A DNA stretch of 6,751 bases. It comes from Gammaproteobacteria bacterium. Lineage in GTDB: Bacteria > Pseudomonadota > Gammaproteobacteria > SZUA-140. The stretch spans positions 1-6,751 of the forward strand of contig JALSHQ010000016.1 of the NCBI GenBank assembly GCA_026982145.1, read 5' to 3'. A program made the position numbers and the translations under genes. Below the pieces are notes generated by a model. The model did no database searches. It saw nothing but the letters and a program-made list of their open reading frames with translations, and was not told the origin of the DNA. This document shows positions 1 through 6,665 of the stretch, one piece after another. How positions within the stretch are numbered: the stretch's first letter is position 1; each line of letters begins with the position of its first letter.

Positions 1-2699
1 ACGCGCGCCAATTTCTATCGGTGATGGAGAAGCCCGATGTGGATCACATTGAAGGGCTCTCACCGGCGATCTCGATTGAGCAAAAGACAGTTTCACACAA
101 CCCGCGTTCCACGGTCGGTACCGTCACCGAGATCTACGACTACCTGCGCCTCCTCTTTGCCCGCGCCGGTGAGCCGCGCTGCCCCACACACCACCAGCCA
201 CTTGAGGCGCAGACAGTGAGCCAGATGGTGGACCACATCCTCGCGCTGCCTGACGGATCACGCATGATGCTGCTCGCACCGGTCGTGCGCGACCGCAAAG
301 GTGAGCACACCCAACTGCTCGAAGAGCTGCGGGCGCAAGGTTACATTCGCGTCCGTATTGATGGTGAGATTGTCGAACTGGAAAAACCGCCAACATTGGA
401 CCTGCATAAGAAACATACGATCGAAGTGATCATCGACCGCTTCAAGATACGTGCCGACATTCAGCAACGCCTCGCAGAATCGATTGAAACCACACTGCAC
501 CTGACCGATGGCATCGCAAAAGTCGCCTTTATGGATGAGGCAGAAAGCAGTGGCGAAGAGCATCTATTCTCCGCCAAATTTGCCTGCCCACATTGTGGTT
601 ACAGCATTTCGGATCTGGAACCCAAGCTCTTTTCGTTCAACAGCCCTGCCGGAGCCTGCGCCACCTGTGATGGCCTCGGCGTGATGGAGTTTTTTGATCC
701 GGAGCGAGTGGTCACCCACGCAGAGCTTAGCCTAGCGGCCGGCGCGATTCGCGGGTGGGATAAGCGCAATGCCTATTATTCCCGGCTGCTTAACGCGCTC
801 TCAAATCACTATGATTTCGATCTCGACACCCCCTTTGCAGAGCTGCCAAAAGCGACGCGCCACACCATCCTTTACGGCAGTGGCGATGAACAGATCGAGT
901 TTACCTATTTTAACGAACGCGGCGGCAACGAAAAAAGAAGCCACAGCTTTGAAGGGATCATCCCCAACATGAAGCGCCGCTACCGCGAAACGGAATCCAA
1001 TGTGGTGCGCGAAGAGCTCTCCAAATATATCAGCCACCAGTCGTGCTGCGATTGCGCGGGCACTCGCCTGCGCACCGAAGCACGTAATGTCTTTGTGGCC
1101 AACACCACCATGCCGGAAGTGACGGCCATGCCGGTGGGGCGTGCGCATGAGTTTTTTAGCCAGCTCACGTTACCGGGCTGGCGGGGCGAGGTTGCCGACA
1201 AAATCGTTAAAGAGATCAACCAGCGCCTCGGTTTTCTGGTGAATGTTGGGCTCGATTATCTGGCACTCAACCGCACTGCCAGCACCCTCTCCGGCGGGGA
1301 GACACAGCGCATTCGCCTTGCCAGTCAGATCGGCGCGGGGCTTGTTGGGGTGATGTATGTGCTCGACGAACCCTCCATCGGACTGCATCAACGCGACAAC
1401 GACCGCCTGCTGCAGACACTGGCTTACCTGCGTGACCTCGGCAACACCGTGATTGTGGTGGAGCACGATGAAGATGCCATTCGCTCGGCCGACCATGTGC
1501 TCGACATCGGCCCCGGTGCAGGCACCCACGGCGGCGAGATCATTGCTCAAGGGACGCCAGCTGAGATCATGGCCTGCCCTGATTCACTGACCGGCCAATA
1601 CCTCACCGGCGTAAAGCGCGTCGAAATTCCTGAGCAGACCGTGCCTAGCGACCCGGCTCGGCAATTAAAGATTTTCGGTGCCAGTGGCAACAACCTTAAA
1701 TCGGTTGATGTATCAATCCCATTGGGGTTGATGTGTTGCATTACTGGTGTTTCTGGCTCAGGCAAATCAACCCTCATCAACGATACGCTCTATCGCCACG
1801 CCGCCATGGCGATCAATGATGGCAACCATGACCCCGCACCGTGCGACAAAATTGAAGGGTTAGATCAGTTCGATAAGGTGATCAATATCGACCAAAGCCC
1901 GATTGGCCGCACCCCCCGCTCTAACCCAGCCACCTATACCGGGCTATTCACGCCCATTCGTGAGCTCTTTGCCGGCACCCAAGAGGCGCGCTCACGCGGT
2001 TACACGCCCGGCCGCTTTAGCTTTAATGTAAAAGGCGGGCGCTGTGAGGCGTGCCAAGGTGATGGTGCTATCAAAATAGAGATGCACTTTCTACCCGACA
2101 CTTATGTGCCGTGCGATGTCTGCAAAAACAAACGCTATAACCGCGAAACGCTTGAGGTTAAATACAAAGGCAAAAATATTCACGAAGTGCTGGGCATGCC
2201 GATCGAAGAAGCGCTGGAGTTCTTTAGTGCCGTGCCCGTGATTCATCGCAAATTACAGACGCTGGTTGATGTCGGCCTCTCGTATATCGAACTAGGGCAA
2301 AATGCCACCACTCTCTCCGGTGGAGAGGCTCAGCGTGTCAAGTTATCTCGCGAGCTCTCTAAGCGCGGCACCGGTACAACACTTTATATTCTTGATGAGC
2401 CGACCACTGGGCTGCATTTTCACGACACTCGGCAACTGCTCAAAGTGCTGCACCGCTTACGCGACCAGGGGAACACTATCGTCATTATTGAACACAACCT
2501 GGATGTGATTAAAACAGCCGACTGGATCATCGACCTCGGCCCCGAGGGGGGAGAAAAAGGGGGTGTGATTGTCGCATATGGCACACCTAGCGACGTGGCG
2601 CATAACCCCGCATCGGTCACCGGCCCTTTTCTCAAGGAGGTGCTGGAGCACCCATCCCAAGCTGTCGCGAGCATCACAAAACTTGCACAAGTATCTTAA
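1..2699 (+). CDS. uvrA: Excinuclease ABC subunit A (UvrA), 5'-truncated by the window edge
   Basis: UvrA is the damage-sensing ABC ATPase of nucleotide excision repair. It acts as a cytoplasmic dimer, loads UvrB at lesions and then leaves. The frame is open from base 3 (Ala-Arg-Gln-Phe-Leu) without a start codon. Set against E. coli UvrA (940 aa, from memory) about 60 N-terminal residues lie outside, including the first Walker A motif; the GTG/ATG at 21-26 are internal codons. Visible in order: CPHCG and CATC cysteines of the first zinc module (about 586-670), ABC signature LSGGETQ (1287-1307) with Walker B VLDEPSIGLH, second Walker A GVSGSGKST (1746-1772), second zinc module CEAC/CDVC (about 2043-2130), signature LSGGEAQ (2313-2333) and ILDEPTTGLH. 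All key residues present look intact. The C-terminus runs about 17 residues past the point where the E. coli protein ends. It probably forms a transcription unit with the bepA-like gene it overlaps. Confidence 0.97.
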   Translation, partial: ARQFLSVMEKPDVDHIEGLSPAISIEQKTVSHNPRSTVGTVTEIYDYLRLLFARAGEPRCPTHHQPLEAQTVSQMVDHILALPDGSRMMLLAPVVRDRKGEHTQLLEELRAQGYIRVRIDGEIVELEKPPTLDLHKKHTIEVIIDRFKIRADIQQRLAESIETTLHLTDGIAKVAFMDEAESSGEEHLFSAKFACPHCGYSISDLEPKLFSFNSPAGACATCDGLGVMEFFDPERVVTHAELSLAAGAIRGWDKRNAYYSRLLNALSNHYDFDLDTPFAELPKATRHTILYGSGDEQIEFTYFNERGGNEKRSHSFEGIIPNMKRRYRETESNVVREELSKYISHQSCCDCAGTRLRTEARNVFVANTTMPEVTAMPVGRAHEFFSQLTLPGWRGEVADKIVKEINQRLGFLVNVGLDYLALNRTASTLSGGETQRIRLASQIGAGLVGVMYVLDEPSIGLHQRDNDRLLQTLAYLRDLGNTVIVVEHDEDAIRSADHVLDIGPGAGTHGGEIIAQGTPAEIMACPDSLTGQYLTGVKRVEIPEQTVPSDPARQLKIFGASGNNLKSVDVSIPLGLMCCITGVSGSGKSTLINDTLYRHAAMAINDGNHDPAPCDKIEGLDQFDKVINIDQSPIGRTPRSNPATYTGLFTPIRELFAGTQEARSRGYTPGRFSFNVKGGRCEACQGDGAIKIEMHFLPDTYVPCDVCKNKRYNRETLEVKYKGKNIHEVLGMPIEEALEFFSAVPVIHRKLQTLVDVGLSYIELGQNATTLSGGEAQRVKLSRELSKRGTGTTLYILDEPTTGLHFHDTRQLLKVLHRLRDQGNTIVIIEHNLDVIKTADWIIDLGPEGGEKGGVIVAYGTPSDVAHNPASVTGPFLKEVLEHPSQAVASITKLAQVS

Positions 2700-4146
2700 A
2701 AAAAACTGCCTCAACCTGTCTGTGCGATACCGGTTTGCTGTGCTGTTATCGCTGCTGTTATGGCTCCCCCCCACGCAGGCTGTTGAGCTTCCTGATATTG
2801 GCGACTCTTCAGAGTCCTACCTCTCTCTTGCTGAAGAGAACCGCATTGGTGAAGCATTTATGCGAAATCTTCGTGGGGCATTGCCTATTATTTATGACCC
2901 AGAAGTTGAAAGTTACATCACCGCCCTCGGTGAGCGTTTAACGACTCACAGCAATAGCCAGCAACATTTTAAATTCTTTGTCATCAATGATTCCGCCATC
3001 AACGCCTTCGCAGGCCCCGGCGGCCACATTGGCATTAACAGCGGCTTGTTCATGACAACAGAGGATGAGAGCGAACTCGCTTCAGTGGTCGCACATGAAA
3101 TTGCTCACGTCACACAACGTCATTTAGCCCGCGCCTTTGAGGCTGCTAAAAAAAGCAGCATACCCACTGCCGCCGCCATTATTGCCGCCATTATACTCGC
3201 CAGCCAAGGCTCAGACCTTGGTGGGGCTGCAATTGCCACAACCCTTGCCAGCAGCACCCAGAAGCGCATTAATTTCACCCGCCAGAATGAGAAAGAAGCC
3301 GACCGATTAGGCATGGCGCTGCTCGCATCCAGCCACTTTGACCCACAGGGGATGCCCACCTTCTTTAAGCGCCTTTATCGCCGTAACAAAGGCTATGACA
3401 ACCAAAACATAGAGTACCTGCGCACCCATCCACTCACACTATCGCGAGTATCGGACACCCGTAACCGTGCGGCACAATATCCAACCCCCGACAGCCACGA
3501 TCAAACTAACTATCTGTTGATCAAAACCAAATTGCAGGTATTGAGCAGCCATGATTACACCGAAATTATCGCCTACTTTAAAGATCGACTAGAGAAAAAC
3601 CCGGCACAACAACCAAACACTGCACGCTACGGCTACGCACTCAGTCTGGCAAAAGCAGGAAAGTTCCAATTGGCCATGCAGCAGATGGGAGTGTTGATTA
3701 AAGAGAAGCCCGAGCAGGCCAACTATCAGGTGGCCGCCGCCAATATCGCCTATGCAGCCGGAGACTTCGCACGCGCCGTCACCATTTGCGAAGAGAGCTT
3801 AAAAATATTCCCGCACCATCATGCACTCACCGTACTCTACAGCATGACCCTTATCAAACAGGGTGAAGCAAAAAAAGGCAGCGCGTTATTATACGAGCAT
3901 ATAAGGCGATACCCATCGAGCCCCCAGCTTTATAAATTACTTGCTCAAGGTGAACATCAGAATAACAACCTCACTGCATCGCATGAAGCCCTGGCTGAGT
4001 ACTACTACTTGATGGGGCAACTGCACAGCGGCGTTGAGCAGCTTGATATCGCATTAAAATCAATTCAGGCTTCAGATAGCTCAGCACAAGCTCGCATTAA
4101 ATATCGACAAGAACAGATGGAAAAAGAATTAGGGGAGTTTAAGTAA
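2683..4146 (+). CDS. bepA: BepA-like periplasmic M48 metalloprotease/chaperone with TPR domain
   Basis: Predicted zinc metalloprotease of the BepA (YfgC) family, which in E. coli works in the periplasm on outer-membrane protein quality control with the BAM complex and LptD. From the TTG at 2683 the product is 487 aa, the same length as E. coli BepA (from memory), and its N-terminus carries LKKN as E. coli does. Features: signal peptide of about 33 residues (basic n-region, FAVLLSLLLWL core, PPTQA cleavage site); HEIAH zinc motif at residues 138-142; third ligand Glu203 in NEKEADRLG; His249 in THPL, matching the regulatory His246 of E. coli BepA; TPR-like helical C-terminal half from about residue 280. 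The start is uncertain: the same frame is open upstream to 2569 (TTG) and 2578 (ATG), but those starts add about 35-38 non-conserved residues deep inside uvrA and bury the signal peptide. GTG at 2722 (474 aa) is the alternative. No start has a good Shine-Dalgarno. It overlaps uvrA by 17 bp. Family assignment is secure; substrate role is inferred. Confidence 0.92.
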   Translation: MHKYLKKNCLNLSVRYRFAVLLSLLLWLPPTQAVELPDIGDSSESYLSLAEENRIGEAFMRNLRGALPIIYDPEVESYITALGERLTTHSNSQQHFKFFVINDSAINAFAGPGGHIGINSGLFMTTEDESELASVVAHEIAHVTQRHLARAFEAAKKSSIPTAAAIIAAIILASQGSDLGGAAIATTLASSTQKRINFTRQNEKEADRLGMALLASSHFDPQGMPTFFKRLYRRNKGYDNQNIEYLRTHPLTLSRVSDTRNRAAQYPTPDSHDQTNYLLIKTKLQVLSSHDYTEIIAYFKDRLEKNPAQQPNTARYGYALSLAKAGKFQLAMQQMGVLIKEKPEQANYQVAAANIAYAAGDFARAVTICEESLKIFPHHHALTVLYSMTLIKQGEAKKGSALLYEHIRRYPSSPQLYKLLAQGEHQNNNLTASHEALAEYYYLMGQLHSGVEQLDIALKSIQASDSSAQARIKYRQEQMEKELGEFK

Positions 4147-5356
4147 CTTTCTCAGCATCATACAGGCAAAGGTCAATATAAAAAGTTGTTCCTTTTCCCT
4201 CTTCAGTAGCAAACCCTATGGCGCCCTTCATCATTTCCATAATCGCCTTTGAGATGCTTAACCCCAACCCCGTGCCACCCACTTTGCGGGTGTCAGAACC
4301 ATCAGCCTGACTGAATTTCTCAAATATCCTGCTTTGAAATTTAAGTGGAATCCCGATCCCAGAATCTTTGACCTCAACCCGAACCATGCCACCCTTTTGA
4401 ATCACATTAATTTCAACATCGCTATTCTCAGATGAAAATTTAGCCGCGTTTGATAGCAGGTTATTGAATACCTGCATTAAACGGTCTCTGTCTGCATGCA
4501 CCTTAATCCCTTGCGCGACCTCTTCTTTGAGGCAGTAATGGACTTGGTATTGGTCACCATAGGGCTGGTTCGCCTCAATCGCTTGTTTCAACAGCGGCAT
4601 TAAGTCTACCGCTTCCATCACAAAGCTCATATTGCCCGATTCTATTTTATCGATATCCAAAATGTCATTAATCAGAAAGAGCAGGCGCTCAGTGTTGCTA
4701 TATGCGATATCGATTAGCTTATTCACCTCAGGCTGAAGTGCACCCATAACACCACTTGAAACGAGCCCCAATGAGCCACGTATTGACGTTAGCGGTGTTC
4801 GTAATTCATGACTGACGGTTGATGTAAATTCAGACTTAAAACGGGAGACATCTTCGGCTGCGTGCAGCGCCTCTTCGGCCTCCTTCGCTAGCACCTTTAA
4901 CACCTCTTCCCGCTGAACCATCGAGGTTACATCCGTAATTTGCACCAAGCAGTAATCATCACCATTACTGCGAATGGGCTTGACCGTCACGGACTGTTCA
5001 ATGCGATGCTTCTCGCCATTCCCACCTGCAAAAAACAGAGGGAATATCGCCTTATTTAATGAGCGAGACAACAGCGATGCTGTGCGAGAATCCAGCGCTG
5101 CATTAATCACGGATGCGACTCTTTTGCCTGCCAATGCTGGAAAAACCTCACTAAAGGTAAAGCCGATGGCCTCATCCCTTTCAATCGATGATGCCTTCAC
5201 CATCCATTCATTCCACAATACAATTTTGCGCTCGCTATCTATTAGAAAAAGGCCGTTTTCACTTAAATCGAGTACCTTTTCAAACAGGTGATCAGATTCC
5301 TGCATGGCTGTGCAGCGCGAATTTCTTTTACCATCAGATGGCATGAATTTGCTCAT
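4139..5356 (-). CDS. Soluble PAS-domain sensor histidine kinase
   Basis: Orthodox histidine kinase of about 405 aa with no transmembrane segment, so probably cytoplasmic. From the ATG at 5356 the order is: a PAS-like sensor (about 20-140, with the typical GLFLID...WN opening), a short charged helical linker (about 146-175), the HisKA dimerisation domain with phospho-acceptor His183 in SHELRTP, and a HATPase_c domain with N-box NNLLSNAAKF (about 298-307), DSGIGIP (331-337), FEKF (about 345-348) and GGTGLGL (360-366). All catalytic boxes are intact. There is no receiver or Hpt domain, so the natural partner is the separate receiver two genes upstream. The start is ambiguous: ATG 5356 overlaps the preceding cheC-like gene by 23 bp, ATG 5344 overlaps by 11 bp and has a weak GAG 7 nt upstream, and ATG 5305 leaves a 28-nt gap and still keeps the PAS domain. 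The overlapping starts suggest translational coupling. The signal sensed is unknown. Its stop interlocks with the bepA stop. Confidence 0.93.
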   Translation of the reverse strand: MSKFMPSDGKRNSRCTAMQESDHLFEKVLDLSENGLFLIDSERKIVLWNEWMVKASSIERDEAIGFTFSEVFPALAGKRVASVINAALDSRTASLLSRSLNKAIFPLFFAGGNGEKHRIEQSVTVKPIRSNGDDYCLVQITDVTSMVQREEVLKVLAKEAEEALHAAEDVSRFKSEFTSTVSHELRTPLTSIRGSLGLVSSGVMGALQPEVNKLIDIAYSNTERLLFLINDILDIDKIESGNMSFVMEAVDLMPLLKQAIEANQPYGDQYQVHYCLKEEVAQGIKVHADRDRLMQVFNNLLSNAAKFSSENSDVEINVIQKGGMVRVEVKDSGIGIPLKFQSRIFEKFSQADGSDTRKVGGTGLGLSISKAIMEMMKGAIGFATEEGKGTTFYIDLCLYDAEKVT

Positions 5357-5939
5357 CAAGCTGAGTCATGAAGTTTTGTAACGAATCGACATTAAGCATC
5401 ATGGTCACATAACCATTAATCGACTGGCTTTCTAAGCCAAAATCGACTTTGATAAACATCACCAAATCTTCATTGCCAGCATCAACAGCATAGATCTCTT
5501 TACCGGTCCCTTTTATAAAGCGCGGCAATGAGCTCACGATTTCCTGCTCTAAGATATTGGCAACACTGCTCACCACTGCATTTAAGATGATATTGCCAAT
5601 TTCACACATCGCCTCCTGCTCCATTTCCGTTAGATTTTCAACTGAGACGCTTTCACCCAGCAGGATCCTAACGATCGAGAGTGTTTTTTCTTCGGGAAAC
5701 ATCAGTAAGGCGTCGCCAGAAAGCGCACCACTCATGCTCTGCGTCACGCCACTCATTTTTGACTCACTTGTCTGGTCAAATTTATTAGCGGCAATATTAC
5801 GCTGCAAGAAATCTATCTCCGGCACGGAAAGTGCCACCTCTTCGTTGACCATTTCACTTAACACAGAGGCGGCACTGCCCATGCTTATGTTCAGCACCTC
5901 TGTAATATAGTCCCGCTGGATGTCATTAATTTCTAACAT
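5334..5939 (-). CDS. CheC-family phosphatase (CheY-P phosphatase-like)
   Basis: A 201-aa protein of the CheC/CheX/FliY family, which hydrolyses the aspartyl phosphate of CheY-like receivers. Two catalytic signatures are visible. One is in the N-terminal helix (EVLNISMGSAA, Glu14/Asn17); the other is in the middle (CEIGNIILNA, Glu113/Asn116). As I recall, Thermotoga CheC uses Glu13/Asn16 and Glu112/Asn115, so the 99-residue separation of the pairs is the same. Two pairs favour CheC over CheX, which has one. It lacks the CheY-binding and surface-presentation extensions of FliY and FliN. I chose ATG 5939, 4 nt after the receiver stop, with GAG 7 nt upstream inside the end of the receiver gene. 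The frame is open to 5972, but that would overlap the receiver by 29 bp and add nothing recognisable. Tight spacing on both sides places it in one operon with the receiver and kinase. Its inferred job is to reset that receiver. No CheD partner is visible. Confidence 0.9.
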   Translation of the reverse strand: MLEINDIQRDYITEVLNISMGSAASVLSEMVNEEVALSVPEIDFLQRNIAANKFDQTSESKMSGVTQSMSGALSGDALLMFPEEKTLSIVRILLGESVSVENLTEMEQEAMCEIGNIILNAVVSSVANILEQEIVSSLPRFIKGTGKEIYAVDAGNEDLVMFIKVDFGLESQSINGYVTMMLNVDSLQNFMTQLDEQIHAI

Positions 5940-5943
5940 TTCG

Positions 5944-6303
5944 CTACTCAACCTGCGACATAATGTTAGCAATCTTCGCCTCGGTGATCGGCTTTTTCTC
6001 GAACCCGATCCCTAGCGCACTCGCACGTTGCTGAATACTGTCCTGAACATTGGCCGTCAGCATCGAAATATGAGCATCGGGGTAATGCGCTTTCATCTGC
6101 TCGGAAAGCATCATTCCATTCATGCCAGGCATATTAAAATCAATGATCATTAAATCGATGGCTTCACCCACGTGCGTCAATGCCTCATCGCCGCTTCCAG
6201 ACTCCAAAATAACCCACTCAGGATGACGATCAACCACGACGCTCTTAATCAACATACGCGAAACACGACTATCATCAACAATCAACACAGTCTTTTCAGC
6301 CAC
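5944..6303 (-). CDS. Stand-alone CheY-like response regulator receiver
   Basis: A 119-aa single-domain receiver. Every residue of the phosphorylation chemistry is present: acidic pair Asp10/Asp11 for Mg2+, phospho-acceptor Asp55 in IIDFNMPGMNG, Thr83 in MLTANV, and Lys104 before Pro105. Phe101 sits three residues before the Lys, where CheY has the switch aromatic Tyr106. There is no DNA-binding, GGDEF or other output domain, so output must be by protein contact or by passing on phosphate. The start is the GTG at 6303, giving VAEKTVLIVDD, because a full GGAGGT lies 7 nt upstream. The frame is open to a TTG at 6318, but that start would place the ribosome-binding site inside the coding region. 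It is the first gene of the signalling operon; the CheC-like gene starts 4 nt after its stop. The histidine kinase two genes downstream is the likely phosphodonor. It is CheY-like in sequence type, but a chemotaxis role is not shown. Confidence 0.94.
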   Translation of the reverse strand: MAEKTVLIVDDSRVSRMLIKSVVVDRHPEWVILESGSGDEALTHVGEAIDLMIIDFNMPGMNGMMLSEQMKAHYPDAHISMLTANVQDSIQQRASALGIGFEKKPITEAKIANIMSQVE

Positions 6304-6310
6304 TCTAACC

Positions 6311-6316
6311 ACCTCC
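6311..6316 (-). promoter_or_regulatory. Ribosome-binding site of the receiver gene (GGAGGT)
   Basis: The minus strand reads GGAGGT, a near-perfect complement to the 16S rRNA 3' end, followed by 7 nt and then GTG at 6303. This is the strongest Shine-Dalgarno placed correctly before a start in the window, and it decides the start of the receiver gene against the TTG at 6318. It suggests that the first gene of the operon is translated well, with the two downstream genes relying on coupling. Confidence 0.8.
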
Positions 6317-6665
6317 AATGTGATCCGTTAATAGATTCAACCACAACCATCCACGCCGCTGGCAAAAATTATTGAAGCAACGGCCAAATCAAAGCCACTT
6401 GGGAAGCACTAAACGACTGAAGAAGTATAAAAAGAGGGGTTAATATGTGCGCGTAGATAACCACAGCACATGACTAGACACCTTGTCATACTCTTATTCA
6501 ACACTGTTATTTCCTAACCAGCGGCGCCAACTTCCCTATTATTGCTATTAACGGCATCAGAAAAAGATTACTTAAGCTCTGATGCTTATTTTGTTTAAGG
6601 TGAATTCTAAACAGAAAATCATAACTTCCGATCAACATTCAAATATAACCATGATAGAATACTAA
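6317..6665. other. AT-rich intergenic region with the presumed operon promoter
   Basis: About 350 bp upstream of the receiver gene with no convincing gene on either strand and lower GC than the flanks. It must hold the promoter of the minus-strand signalling operon unless that lies beyond the window. The best minus-strand -10 candidate is TATACT (6424-6429), but no acceptable -35 box is found 16-18 bp upstream. A plus-strand pair TTGTCA (6483-6488) with TGTTAT (6505-6510), spacing 16, is weak and drives nothing recognised here. The longest small open frame, 27 codons from ATG 6582, lacks a ribosome-binding site. I see no tRNA, riboswitch or strong terminator. Confidence 0.5.

Noticed and set aside
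124..1780. Several minus-strand open frames of 79-126 codons opposite uvrA
   Set aside because: They are antisense to strongly conserved uvrA codons, overlap each other, and show no recognisable domain; they follow from GC-rich codon usage on the coding strand.
2569..2682. In-frame N-terminal extension of the bepA-like gene from TTG 2569 or ATG 2578
   Set aside because: It lies inside conserved uvrA coding sequence, has no well-placed Shine-Dalgarno, adds Arg- and His-rich residues with no family counterpart, and moves the clear signal peptide away from the N-terminus.
3142..3160. Inverted repeat GCTGCT with an A-rich loop and AGCAGC inside the bepA-like gene, suggesting a terminator or frameshift site
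   Set aside because: It encodes ordinary Ala-Ala-Lys-Lys-Ser-Ser in frame, has no T-run after the stem, and the A7 run is not phased as a -1 slippery heptamer.
5306..5356. Reading the kinase start at 5305 as proof of a non-overlapping operon
   Set aside because: ATG 5356, 5344 and 5305 all keep the PAS domain and none has a strong Shine-Dalgarno, so the sequence cannot decide; the choice is left open in the feature.
6382..6397. Possible sigma-54 promoter on the minus strand (GG and GC dinucleotides 10 nt apart)
   Set aside because: The spacing is right and TGGC matches, but the -12 element reads TGGC instead of TTGC and the rest of the -24 box does not match. Too weak to annotate.
6582..6665. 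Small plus-strand open frame of 27 codons in the intergenic region
   Set aside because: No ribosome-binding site precedes the ATG, the product has no recognisable feature, and such lengths occur by chance in AT-rich DNA.
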